Positions 6,743 through 15,447 of a DNA stretch of 32,746 bases are shown in pieces. The DNA is from Bdellovibrionales bacterium RIFOXYA1_FULL_36_14 (GTDB taxonomy: Bacteria > Bdellovibrionota > Bacteriovoracia > Bacteriovoracales > Bacteriovoracaceae): contig MEPW01000057.1 in assembly GCA_001769975.1 (NCBI GenBank), positions 1-32,746 of the forward strand. Reading direction: 5' to 3'. A model generated the notes under the pieces. It was not told the DNA's origin. It made no database searches and saw only the letters and a list, made by a program, of their open reading frames with translations. A program made the translations under genes and the position numbers. Position 1 is the stretch's first letter, and every line of letters starts with the position of its first letter.

Positions 6743-9469
6743 GTGAAAAGAATCAAAGGAATGAACAATTTTTTGACAATTTATCTTTTGACGTTGTTCA
6801 TTTTTGCCGGTCAATCTTTTGCTCTTGATGCTGTGGCTAATTTAGAAAGTCATCCTACTCATTTAAGACTTAATTTACATGTTCCAAAAGACCAAGTGGA
6901 AATTGAAAATCTCACTGATGGGATTTATATAAAAACTCTGAATGTTGAGCTCTATGAGAATATCAAAAAAACCATCAGCCAAATTACTTTTGATAATAAG
7001 TATGTTTCCAATGTTGTTTATAATGATACTAAGGATCGAAAGGATAGCGTCTCATCCATTAAGTTTCAATTGGCCAATAAAGATATAGAGCTTTTCAGTT
7101 TTTATCAGGATAAAGAAGATAAATATATTCTTGATTTTTGGAAAAATTCTGAAGAAGTAGATATTAAGAAGCCAGCTTTAACCCAAACATCAGAAGCAGC
7201 TCTCGAACAAATTCCAGGGCAAAGTGAAAAATTGGTTGAACCCGAAGTGGTAAAGACCAAACCTTTACCTGAAAAAAAACTAAGCGTAAATAAGATACCT
7301 ACCAAGGAACTACCCAGGTTAACTCTGTTTAATTTTGAGCAGCATTATCGGGATTTTCGCTATGGCGCCCCTTTTATTTGGGATTATTCACCACTACTTC
7401 CCGTCTTACCTGAAAGTATTAATGTAGAACTTAAAACTGCGGAACATTTTTATCCAATAAAAGACCGTGATTTTGAGAAAAGTCCTATGGAAACCCACTT
7501 GCAGCTGAATATCAATCTTTACAGACAAAAGAAGTGGGGACTTATGAATAAATCGATTGAATTATTCAATAAGAAATATCCTGCAGTGGCAAGCCAATAT
7601 GTTGATCTACATGAGTACATGAAAGCTAATGCATTACTAATGAGTAACATTCAAAGTAAAGATCCAAGCCTAGAAAAGTTGGCAATCAATATGTATAAAA
7701 CAATTTCTGGCCGTACCGATATTTATCAGTTCAAAAAAGCTTTGTATCAATTTCTAATTTCTTATCATACTCATAAGGATGAGGCGGTAATGGGGTTGCA
7801 AGCTGCTAAACAATATTATGTGCTGACGCTGGAGAATTTTGACCGAGAAGACTCGATTACCGCGGCTGAAGCGATTTTATATTTTCTATCTAAATTAAAC
7901 CAGATTGATACGCTTAAGAGTTTTATTGAAGAAAAAACCACCTTGAAAATATTACCACCTCAAATCATGTTGGCTTATAAATTATATACAACACTTAAAC
8001 TGGGCAATTATAAGGAAGTTATAAAGGTCTATGAAAAAGAATATAAGTCCTTGGTAAAGCCTATTCATCCAGTTATTTTATATAATGTGGCAGAGGCATA
8101 CTTTAGAAACGCTAATTATGATAAAGCTATATCAATTTATGATGATTTTATTTCTATCTACTCTCACTACCATGTAAGCGGACATGCACGATTAAGAATA
8201 GCGGTTTGTTATGAATTGTTAGAAAAAAATATTGATGAGACCACGGAACTTTATAAAAATGCAATCAATAGAGCTTCAGATATGGAAATTTTATATGAAG
8301 CTAAAATTAGATATGTGGCACTTAGAAGTGTTCGAAAAAAAGTCTTAGAACCTGATGATCAAGAAGTACGGATTTTTTTGGAAAAAAGTGAAAATGACCG
8401 ATTTGAATATTCACACGATTTAAATAAACTATTGTGGTTGGTGCGACTTAGAACGTTTATTGTGGATGGAAAATTTCAAGAAGCTCTTTCATATTTAAAT
8501 GCAATTCCTATTACCTCCATGTCCTTAGGAGAGCTTAGAATGTTTGAAGGGGATGGTGCTGAAATAGTTTATGGCATCCTTTTTGAACTATACAGGGAGT
8601 CGGAATACTCCAAGATAGTAAAAATCTGGGAGATTTATAAGGATAAATATATTTCCAAGGTTGCTATGGATCCATTCTTAAATTTTATAGTTGGCAGTTC
8701 TTATATTAGACTGGGATTGTTTAAAGGCTTTGATCGTCTTTATGTGTCTTTTGAAAAAATAAAAAATTCTCCAGAAAAAACCTTTCCGGTATGGAATGAA
8801 AGAATTCATGCGATTGATTCTAAATTGATGCTGCTTGAATTAAAAGTTATAAGCAATTTCGAGTTACAAAACTACACCGAAGTCAAAAAATATTTGGCAG
8901 AGTATGAGCGTGTTGCTCCTGCGACGGTCAAATTGAATTACTACAAGGGAATGATGTATTTTAAATTAAAAGATTATAAACTGGCTGCTAAAAATCTGGA
9001 AGAATATCTCTCTAATAAAGGTGAAAGCAACGTCTATGATGCCTCTGAAGTGGCTCAAATGCTAAGAGCTTACGCAGATTCTTTGTATGAGCTTAACATG
9101 CTAGAAAAATTTCAAAAAGTGGCAAAAGCTATATTAACCGATACTAATAATTATGCTTCTGGCAATATGTTTATGGTGGAACTTAGAGAAAGAATTTCCT
9201 ACTTGATGGTGGAGATGTTAAATGCTGACGGAAAAAGATCAGATGAACTGAAGGACAGTATCGAGCAATTTAAGAAAAATTTTAAAGAGTCAGTTTATCT
9301 TTCGAGAATTAATTATCTTCATGCTATGAGTTTGATAAAAATAAACCAGGAGCCTGAAGCTCAAAAATTATTAGAAGCGTTGATTAAGGATGATAAGGTT
9401 TCCGATTATATAAAGGAGTTAGCTAAGTCAGAATTATCGTTAATAAAAATTAAGAATAGAACTTTATAA
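6743..9469 (+). CDS. Exported TPR protein with AMIN-like N-terminus, leads the flagellar operon
   Basis: I start at the GTG at 6743: AGGA lies 6 bases upstream, and the product opens with a good signal peptide (basic KRIKG, hydrophobic core, cleavage after SFA near 27). Earlier in-frame codons would place 50 unlikely residues in front. The mature protein is about 880 residues. Residues 28-130 are beta-rich and resemble an AMIN-type domain (LRLNLHVPKD... and DKYILDFWK). About 135-180 is a Pro/Lys/Glu-rich linker. From about 240 to the end are helical tetratricopeptide-like repeats, clearest near 441-495 and 729-760. It is probably periplasmic or membrane-attached through partners. The next gene begins 41 bases later. 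AMIN domains bind envelope polymers and TPRs bind proteins, so an envelope or flagellar scaffold is a reasonable guess. Confidence 0.82.
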   Translation: MKRIKGMNNFLTIYLLTLFIFAGQSFALDAVANLESHPTHLRLNLHVPKDQVEIENLTDGIYIKTLNVELYENIKKTISQITFDNKYVSNVVYNDTKDRKDSVSSIKFQLANKDIELFSFYQDKEDKYILDFWKNSEEVDIKKPALTQTSEAALEQIPGQSEKLVEPEVVKTKPLPEKKLSVNKIPTKELPRLTLFNFEQHYRDFRYGAPFIWDYSPLLPVLPESINVELKTAEHFYPIKDRDFEKSPMETHLQLNINLYRQKKWGLMNKSIELFNKKYPAVASQYVDLHEYMKANALLMSNIQSKDPSLEKLAINMYKTISGRTDIYQFKKALYQFLISYHTHKDEAVMGLQAAKQYYVLTLENFDREDSITAAEAILYFLSKLNQIDTLKSFIEEKTTLKILPPQIMLAYKLYTTLKLGNYKEVIKVYEKEYKSLVKPIHPVILYNVAEAYFRNANYDKAISIYDDFISIYSHYHVSGHARLRIAVCYELLEKNIDETTELYKNAINRASDMEILYEAKIRYVALRSVRKKVLEPDDQEVRIFLEKSENDRFEYSHDLNKLLWLVRLRTFIVDGKFQEALSYLNAIPITSMSLGELRMFEGDGAEIVYGILFELYRESEYSKIVKIWEIYKDKYISKVAMDPFLNFIVGSSYIRLGLFKGFDRLYVSFEKIKNSPEKTFPVWNERIHAIDSKLMLLELKVISNFELQNYTEVKKYLAEYERVAPATVKLNYYKGMMYFKLKDYKLAAKNLEEYLSNKGESNVYDASEVAQMLRAYADSLYELNMLEKFQKVAKAILTDTNNYASGNMFMVELRERISYLMVEMLNADGKRSDELKDSIEQFKKNFKESVYLSRINYLHAMSLIKINQEPEAQKLLEALIKDDKVSDYIKELAKSELSLIKIKNRTL

Positions 9470-9510
9470 ATAGTTTCTCCAGGATGGGGAAGAAATGGAC
9501 AGGAGGTCTA

Positions 9511-10449
9511 ATGAACAATATAAATGTCGAATTATTTGGGAATGATCCAAAAATTCAAAAAGCAATTTCAGTTGCCAGAAATGTATCCGTTACAAAAGCA
9601 TCTGTGTTGATAACAGGAGAGATCGGTGTTGGGAAAAAAAGTCTAGCTAGATTTATTCATAATAATTCCAATCGAACTGATCAAGAGTTCCAAATTGTTG
9701 ATTGTTCCGTAGACTCCAAAGATGTGGAAAATAAAATACTGGGTTACCGGGACGTTGAATCTGGTAGATTTGTAAAAGGTATTTTGGAAGCTGCCAATAA
9801 AGGTACCGTGGTTTTTGCTAATATAGATTCTTTGGATGAGGATTTTCAAAAGCGTCTTCACAAAATATTTAATCAGTTAAATGATTATGATATTGACGTA
9901 AGAATTATAGCTACTACTACCAAAAATTTATCTAAATTAGTTGGCACAGGAAGATTTTACCGAGGGCTTTATACTTACGTTTCTTCTAACCTTATCACCT
10001 TAACTCCAATTAGAGAACGTCCAGAAGATTTACAAATGTATGTAAATTATTTTATTCGAGAATATTCTCTTAAATTTGCTAAAGAAGTAAAAATTGGTAC
10101 AGAAGCCTTGGATCGGATTTATTCTCATTATTGGACTCATAATCTTTATGAGCTTAAAACTGTATTAGAAAAATCCGTAGAAGGTGCTCAAAGTAGTATT
10201 CTTAGTGATAAAGAGTTGGCGATTGGGGAAAAGAAAGCTGTTAGTATGATTTCAGAAGATGACAACGAGGGAATTTTACTCATGTCGCTTAAAGATGCTG
10301 AAAAACTACTTATTAAAAAGGCCCTTATTCATACCAGCGAAAACCGAACTCAGGCAGCCAAGATTTTAGGTGTATCCATCAGAACGCTGCGAAATAAAAT
10401 CAATGAGTACAGAACGGCTGGCAGTTCTTATTTTGTTAATTTGAGATAA
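9511..10449 (+). CDS. Degenerate NtrC-like AAA+ protein with intact Fis-type HTH
   Basis: The start is the ATG at 9511, which has AGGAGG five bases upstream; a longer frame from 9484 has no such site. The 312-residue protein has no receiver domain. The AAA+ core aligns with the regulator at 4942-6495, and Walker A is present (GEIGVGK 36-42). The GAFTGA segment is missing: KILGYRDVESGRF replaces the region. Walker B reads TVVFANID, so Asp and Glu of FLDE are Ala103 and Asn104. The arginine-finger stretch is altered (FYRGLYTYVSSN). The C-terminal Fis-type HTH (about 264-300, ENRTQAAKILGVSIRTLRNK) is intact. It probably binds DNA but is unlikely to remodel sigma-54 holoenzyme itself. It ends 21 bases before flgB, so it is likely an operon-specific regulator. 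Confidence 0.85.
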   Translation: MNNINVELFGNDPKIQKAISVARNVSVTKASVLITGEIGVGKKSLARFIHNNSNRTDQEFQIVDCSVDSKDVENKILGYRDVESGRFVKGILEAANKGTVVFANIDSLDEDFQKRLHKIFNQLNDYDIDVRIIATTTKNLSKLVGTGRFYRGLYTYVSSNLITLTPIRERPEDLQMYVNYFIREYSLKFAKEVKIGTEALDRIYSHYWTHNLYELKTVLEKSVEGAQSSILSDKELAIGEKKAVSMISEDDNEGILLMSLKDAEKLLIKKALIHTSENRTQAAKILGVSIRTLRNKINEYRTAGSSYFVNLR

Positions 10450-10470
10450 TTAGGTTTTAAAGGAGGCGGT

Positions 10471-10878
10471 GTGGATATAAATGATAAAACTATTGATGCA
10501 CTCAGGGCTTCACTTAACTTTAGACAGATGAGGCAAAAGATTATTGCATCTAATATTGCTAATGCAGAAACCCCCTCTTATAAGGCCAAAAAAGTAGATT
10601 TTGAAAATGCTTTGCAACGTGCCCTAAATTTGGATGAAAGACAAACTTTAAATGTTGAGGATGGAAAGCATTATAATGTTGGTGGTGGGGGATTTGATAA
10701 TCTGACACCTGAGATTTATGAGGCATCAGACGGGGTGGTAAAAGAAAATGGAAACACCGTTGATAAAGAAGCGGAGATGGCAGAGATGTTGGATAACAAC
10801 ATTCTCTACAATGCCTCAGTCCAATTGCTTAACAAAAAACTTGGGTTGTTAAAGTATGCTATTGCAGCAGATAAATAA
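10471..10878 (+). CDS. flgB: Flagellar basal-body rod protein FlgB
   Basis: FlgB forms part of the proximal rod above the MS ring and is exported by the flagellar type III apparatus. The 135-residue product has the rod/hook N-terminal signature (ASNIANAETP at 26-35) and a C-terminal helical region (EMAEMLDNNILYNASVQLL) that pairs with the N-terminal helix in the assembled rod. Length is typical for FlgB. The start is a GTG with AGGAGG four bases upstream. It is the first structural gene of the run, and flgC follows 13 bases later. Confidence 0.95.
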   Translation: MDINDKTIDALRASLNFRQMRQKIIASNIANAETPSYKAKKVDFENALQRALNLDERQTLNVEDGKHYNVGGGGFDNLTPEIYEASDGVVKENGNTVDKEAEMAEMLDNNILYNASVQLLNKKLGLLKYAIAADK

Positions 10879-10891
10879 TCTGGAGGAATGA

Positions 10892-11329
10892 ATGGATTTA
10901 CTTACCAGTTTGAAAATCAGCTCTTCAGGACTTGCCGCAAATCGCAAGCGGATGGCGGCAATATCATCGAATATAGCCAACGCCCAAACTACTAAAACTG
11001 TCGAAGGTGGTCCATATCGACCTAAAGAAGTTGTTTTTGGTGCAGAACCATCCAGGGAAAGTTTTGCTGATATCTTGGAAGGCGAAATTAATGAACATGC
11101 CCAGGAAGTGCATGCTACTGAGGTGATTTCCAGTAATAGACCTCCGATTTTGAAATATGAACCAAATCATCCGGATGCTGACGAAAAAGGGTATGTGGCC
11201 TATCCAGATATTAATGTGATGAAGGAAATGGCAGAGATGATTGAGGCTTCCCGAAGTTATGAGGCCAATATATCTGCCTTAAATACTAGTAAAAATATGG
11301 CGTTAAAAGGGCTGGAAATTGGAAAATAA
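10892..11329 (+). CDS. flgC: Flagellar basal-body rod protein FlgC
   Basis: FlgC is a proximal-rod subunit. The 145-residue protein carries the N-terminal rod motif (ISSNIANAQT at 24-33), the PYRPKEVVF stretch that follows it in FlgC proteins, and the C-terminal heptad-rich helix (EMAEMIEASRSYEANI at about 110-125). Length and order directly after flgB are canonical. GGAGG precedes the ATG. fliE begins 15 bases after its stop, so the two are co-translated or at least co-transcribed. Confidence 0.95.
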   Translation: MDLLTSLKISSSGLAANRKRMAAISSNIANAQTTKTVEGGPYRPKEVVFGAEPSRESFADILEGEINEHAQEVHATEVISSNRPPILKYEPNHPDADEKGYVAYPDINVMKEMAEMIEASRSYEANISALNTSKNMALKGLEIGK

Positions 11330-11344
11330 TAAAGGAAGGATTTT

Positions 11345-11698
11345 ATGATCAAGGATGTAGCTTCTTTAAATAATGTTTTAAAAACTGGGAATACCAACGA
11401 GTGGATGAAAAGTGCGGAAATTGAGGGAGATAAGTCGTTTGGCATCTCGGAGCTTGGTCAAATTGCTGAACCTCGAAATAGAAGTTTTAGTGAAATGTTA
11501 TCCAATTCAATTTTGGAAGTTAACAATTTACAAAAGGAAGCAGACAAGGCAATCCAGAATTTAGTAACAGGTAAAACCAAGAATATTGATGAAACCATGT
11601 TGGCAGTGGAAAAAGCGGATATTGCCTTTCGAAGTATGACTCAAATTCGCTCAAAAGTGATTGAAGCATATAAAGAAATTATGAGAATGCAGTTATAA
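11345..11698 (+). CDS. fliE: Flagellar hook-basal body complex protein FliE
   Basis: FliE links the MS ring to the rod and is needed early for export of other substrates. The 117-residue protein has the family's C-terminal pattern: SFSEMLSNSILEVNNLQKEA, a central NLVTGKTKNIDETMLAVEKAD, then FRSMTQIRSKVIEAYKEIMRMQL. The N-terminal 40 residues are variable, as is usual. A ribosome-binding site (AGGAAGG) precedes the ATG. It follows flgC and precedes fliF as in most flgBC-fliEF operons. Confidence 0.95.
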   Translation: MIKDVASLNNVLKTGNTNEWMKSAEIEGDKSFGISELGQIAEPRNRSFSEMLSNSILEVNNLQKEADKAIQNLVTGKTKNIDETMLAVEKADIAFRSMTQIRSKVIEAYKEIMRMQL

Positions 11699-11711
11699 GA
11701 TAATAATATAA

Positions 11712-11736
11712 ACCACCCAACACAGGATGTGACGGG
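11712..11736 (+). other. Imperfect hairpin between fliE and fliF
   Basis: CCC (11716-11718), CAC (11721-11723), GTG (11729-11731) and GGG (11734-11736) nest around an AGGAT loop with a small internal loop, and outer A/T pairs extend the stem slightly. No T-run follows. It ends 8 bases before the fliF AGGAGG site and may influence fliF translation or mRNA processing. Weak evidence. Confidence 0.3.
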
Positions 11737-11756
11737 TTGAATTCAGGAGGAATTAC

Positions 11757-13445
11757 TTGCAAGACTTTATAGAACGGATTACAAGAAATTTCTTGGATTT
11801 TTTTTCCAGTCTTAGTGCAGTTAAAAAAATTGGATTTCTTTTTATTGCGGGTATAATTATCGCCACGATGGTTTCTATTATTTCGTGGGCATCCAAAACT
11901 CAGTATGAGGTCTTATACACCGACTTAAATAAAGAAGATACCACTCAGATTGCTGCGCTTTTAAGTGAAAAAAATATTCCATATCAATTAGCTGACGATA
12001 ATAAAACCATAAGAATACCTAAAGAGATGGTAGAGGCTTGGCGTTTGAAGCTTGCTATGACGGGAGTTTCGTTTAGTGGAACAGTGGGGTATGAAGTTTT
12101 TGACAAACAATCATTTGGTACCACGTCCTTCGTACAAAAAGTTAACAAACAAAGAGCTCTTGAAGGCGAATTAATTAAAACTATTAAATATATAAAAGGT
12201 GTAAAGCGCGCCAGGGTTCATTTATCAATTCCTGAAAATAGTCCATTTGTGTCAGAGAAAAAACCCCCCCAAGCTTCGGTTGTATTGGATTTAGAAAATG
12301 GCGTTAGTCTTACTCCGAATGAAATAAAAGGTATTGGTTCTTTAGTATCTTCTTCAGTGGATGAAATGAGACCCGAAAATGTGGTGATATTAGATGATCG
12401 AGGGAAAAAATTATCTGAAAATATTGGCGATCCTTTGACCGCTCATACCGCCAACAGGTTGGCGCTGGAAGGAAAATTAAACCGTAAATATGAAACGCAG
12501 GTGGAAGAAATACTCAGCAAAGTAGTGGGAGATGGAAAAGTTATTGCTAAGGTAAGTGTGGAGATGGATTTCACCGAATCAACTGCTACGGAAACTAAAT
12601 ATGATGGAGAAAATAAAGCAATTATTTCTGAGGTGGTCAATAGCGAAAATTTGAAAGGTTCAAGACCATCACCTCAAGGAATTCCAGGGGCCAGGAGTAA
12701 TTTACCCTCTGAACAACCTCAACCAGGCATTCCTGAAACCAGAAATGATGTAGATAAAAATCTTACTACTCGTAATTATAATGTACCTACAACTGTAATT
12801 AAATCGAAGAATCCAACCGCGGGAGTTAAAAAAGTAAGTGTAGCAGTTATGGTGGATGGCAGAAGAGTTCCTGCATATAACGAAAAAGGCGATGCAGTTT
12901 TAGATAGTAGTGGTATGCAAAAAACTAAATATGAAAAATGGACTGAGGCTGATATAGCTAATTTTAAAGCTATCGTTGCTTCTAGTCTTGGTATTGATGA
13001 AAAACGCGGTGATAACATTGTAATAAAAAATATGGAGTTTGCTCAAGAAGATTTGGCTGCCATAGAATACATGATGAGGCAGAAGGAAAACCGTGCCTTG
13101 ATACTTAGTATTGTAAAATATTTGGCAGTTGGTTTGACCATCTCACTCTTTTTCTTCTTAGTTGTTCGACCGTTTATTCAGTGGATTACTGATAACACCG
13201 TTGAATCTATTGAGGACTTTCTACCTAAAACACTTGAGGAACTTGAAAAAATTCAAACCAATCAAAAGCTACCGGGTTTAGAAGAAGCGCTTCCGCAAAT
13301 TGAAGAAAAAATAAACCCTGAAAAAATTGAAGGGAATATGTTGCGAGAAAAAATTATTTCTCTGGTGGAAAATGATCCGGCTAAAGCTGCACAAGTTATT
13401 AGAGAAATGATTCACTCAAATGAATCGAATAAAGAAATTGCCTAA
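11757..13445 (+). CDS. fliF: Flagellar MS-ring protein FliF
   Basis: FliF builds the inner-membrane MS ring on which the rotor and export gate assemble. The 562-residue protein has TM1 at about 24-44, the YscJ/FliF ring-building domains at about 48-225 (YEVLYTDLNKEDTTQIAALL and the VKRARVHLSIPENSPF stretch), a Pro/Asn-rich variable periplasmic part near 300-350, TM2 at about 448-472 and a cytoplasmic tail. The tail ends in a short helix (DPAKAAQVIREMIHSNES) like the FliG-binding C-terminus. The start codon is TTG, with AGGAGG six bases upstream. A run of six A and seven C lies at 12258-12270 in the coding sequence. fliG follows after 14 bases. Confidence 0.95.
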   Translation: MQDFIERITRNFLDFFSSLSAVKKIGFLFIAGIIIATMVSIISWASKTQYEVLYTDLNKEDTTQIAALLSEKNIPYQLADDNKTIRIPKEMVEAWRLKLAMTGVSFSGTVGYEVFDKQSFGTTSFVQKVNKQRALEGELIKTIKYIKGVKRARVHLSIPENSPFVSEKKPPQASVVLDLENGVSLTPNEIKGIGSLVSSSVDEMRPENVVILDDRGKKLSENIGDPLTAHTANRLALEGKLNRKYETQVEEILSKVVGDGKVIAKVSVEMDFTESTATETKYDGENKAIISEVVNSENLKGSRPSPQGIPGARSNLPSEQPQPGIPETRNDVDKNLTTRNYNVPTTVIKSKNPTAGVKKVSVAVMVDGRRVPAYNEKGDAVLDSSGMQKTKYEKWTEADIANFKAIVASSLGIDEKRGDNIVIKNMEFAQEDLAAIEYMMRQKENRALILSIVKYLAVGLTISLFFFLVVRPFIQWITDNTVESIEDFLPKTLEELEKIQTNQKLPGLEEALPQIEEKINPEKIEGNMLREKIISLVENDPAKAAQVIREMIHSNESNKEIA

Positions 13446-13459
13446 AGGGGGATATTACC

Positions 13460-14503
13460 GTGGCAAATTTAGATGTAAATGAAAATATTGATCCAGATGT
13501 GGAGTATAGTCTACTGACTGGTCCTGAAAAAGCTGGAATATTATTGAGCTTACTGGGTTCTCAGACAACTCAGCTTATTTTTCAGCATCTCAAGGATAAT
13601 GATGTAAAAAGAATGATTAATGCCATGTCCACCGTTAGAAAAGCACCTATTTGGATGAGTAAAAAAATACTTGAGGAGTTTTACTCACTTTTAAATGAAG
13701 ATGCCAACTTAGTATTTTCTAATAACCGCGGTAAGGATTTTATTATTGATACGTTGGGTGAAGATCGTGCTAAACAATTGCTCGGTCAGATTATAGATAT
13801 CGATAACGGTAATCACCTTGAGTCTCTTGAACTGGTAGACATGCGAACCTTGTCGAACTTCCTAATTAATGAACATCCCCAGACCATAGCTCTAATTACC
13901 GCTCACCTTCCAGCTGATAAGAAAGTGGAAGTGCTCCGACGATTACCAGAAGGATTGCAGGCGGAAGTTGTACTTAGAGTAGCTAATCTGGATTATGTTT
14001 CTCCTGAACTTATCGCTCAACTTGATGACGTACTCAAGACTGAGTTATCAACACTTGGTTCAATTGATACTCAACAACTTGGTGGTGTTGAGCCAATTGC
14101 TGAAATGCTCAACTTGATGGATAAAACTAACGAGAAGAATATTATGAATAGGGTTGAAGAAAAAGATCCTGAACTTGCTGACGAGATCAGAAAACTCATG
14201 TTCGTATTTGAAGATCTGGTTCATGTGGATGATCAAGGTATTCAGAATCTGCTTAAAGAAGTTGATAATGCGAAACTGGTTATTGCGCTCAAAACAGCAC
14301 CAGATGATGTTAAAGCTAAGTTGCTTAAAAACATGTCTAACAGAGCAGCTACTCTTCTCAAGGAAGACGTGGAGGCACTCGGACCGACTAAATTATCTGA
14401 TGTTGAAAAAGCGCAATCAGAAATTGTTCAAAAGTGTAAAGATCTTGAAGCAGAAGGCAAGGCATTTATTGCTAGAGGCGGAGAGGGCGATACACTTGTT
14501 TGA
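13460..14503 (+). CDS. fliG: Flagellar motor switch protein FliG
   Basis: FliG is the rotor protein of the C-ring that couples stator torque to rotation and switching. The 347-residue length is typical. Visible parts are an N-terminal FliF-binding domain (LTGPEKAGILLSLLG near 19-33), the middle-domain EHPQTIA motif at 138-144, and a C-terminal torque domain with charged residues (LMFVFEDLVHVDDQGIQNLL and LAL-type repeats after 280). It starts at GTG after a GGGGGA site. fliH starts 30 bases downstream. Confidence 0.96.
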   Translation: MANLDVNENIDPDVEYSLLTGPEKAGILLSLLGSQTTQLIFQHLKDNDVKRMINAMSTVRKAPIWMSKKILEEFYSLLNEDANLVFSNNRGKDFIIDTLGEDRAKQLLGQIIDIDNGNHLESLELVDMRTLSNFLINEHPQTIALITAHLPADKKVEVLRRLPEGLQAEVVLRVANLDYVSPELIAQLDDVLKTELSTLGSIDTQQLGGVEPIAEMLNLMDKTNEKNIMNRVEEKDPELADEIRKLMFVFEDLVHVDDQGIQNLLKEVDNAKLVIALKTAPDDVKAKLLKNMSNRAATLLKEDVEALGPTKLSDVEKAQSEIVQKCKDLEAEGKAFIARGGEGDTLV

Positions 14504-14533
14504 TATTAATGATTTTTTTATCAAGGCACCAAT

Positions 14534-15427
14534 ATGAATACACAATTAAATGATAAAAAAAATGCTAAGATTACCAGTTATAAATTTAAATCTTTTAACA
14601 AAGTGATAAAAGAAAATGTTGAAGATGCAAATGAAGTAAAAAAATATGAGTTTTCTTCATTAGAAAATGTTAAACAAATTATTAAAGAAAAAGAGAAGAA
14701 TCTGGTTGATTTTATTTCTAAAAATTCCCAGGCTAAAGGTTTTAACATATCTCCGATCGTGAGAGAACATAAAGGATTTAAAGATCGGGATCTGCAAGAG
14801 AGAGAAGCACGCATAGCCGAAGAGATAGAAAAAAGATTTAATCGTATAAAACAACAAGGTTTTGAACAGGGGTATAACGAAGGATTTGAAGAGGGAAAGG
14901 TTGAAGTTTATAATCAAACCAAAGTAGCCACCGAAGAAAAACTGGACGCCCTTACCAGCATGATTTCAGAGACTCTTAAAACCCAAGAAGAGCTTTTGGT
15001 AAACCAGAAAAAACAAATCTATTACATGATTAGAAACCTGACTAAGTGGATTATTCTAAAAGAACTCAAGGACGATGGTGCCTATATTGAAAGACTGCTA
15101 GAGCGGCTCTTAATTGAAATGAATGCTAAGAAAAATATTTTAATTAGGGTAAATAATAAGGATTTTGAGAGGATGCCAGATGTGCTTGCGGTTGTTCAAA
15201 AAAAACTTGGATCTATTGAGAATGTTCGAGTTGAAGTAGATTATGAAACCTCCAAGAATGGAATTAATTTAGAGTGTGATAATGGTATCATTAACGGGAC
15301 TTTTGAAGAACAGTTTCGCACGATGGATCGATTGTTCCATGCAGTAGGTATTAATGAAGAGTTTTTTAAAGTTAACACAGTTCAAGATGAAGTGACTTTA
15401 ACTGATTTAAAAAAAATAAATGAGTAG
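14534..15427 (+). CDS. fliH: Flagellar export apparatus regulator FliH
   Basis: FliH binds and regulates the export ATPase FliI and tethers it to the C-ring. The 297-residue protein has a charged, variable N-terminus (1-95), a Glu/Gln-rich helical stretch with the GxxxG-like spacing typical of FliH (QGFEQGYNEGFEEGKVEV at about 112-130), a coiled coil to about 185, and a C-terminal domain with ILIRVNNKDFERMPDV. The assignment rests on these features and on the invariant position between fliG and fliI. A modest AAGG precedes the ATG. Confidence 0.9.
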   Translation: MNTQLNDKKNAKITSYKFKSFNKVIKENVEDANEVKKYEFSSLENVKQIIKEKEKNLVDFISKNSQAKGFNISPIVREHKGFKDRDLQEREARIAEEIEKRFNRIKQQGFEQGYNEGFEEGKVEVYNQTKVATEEKLDALTSMISETLKTQEELLVNQKKQIYYMIRNLTKWIILKELKDDGAYIERLLERLLIEMNAKKNILIRVNNKDFERMPDVLAVVQKKLGSIENVRVEVDYETSKNGINLECDNGIINGTFEEQFRTMDRLFHAVGINEEFFKVNTVQDEVTLTDLKKINE

Positions 15428-15447
15428 AAAAAAATGAGGTCGTGTGT

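Noticed and set aside
14154-14537. A 127-codon plus-strand frame inside fliG
   Set aside because: It is out of frame with the well-conserved fliG C-terminal coding sequence and has no ribosome-binding site or recognisable product.
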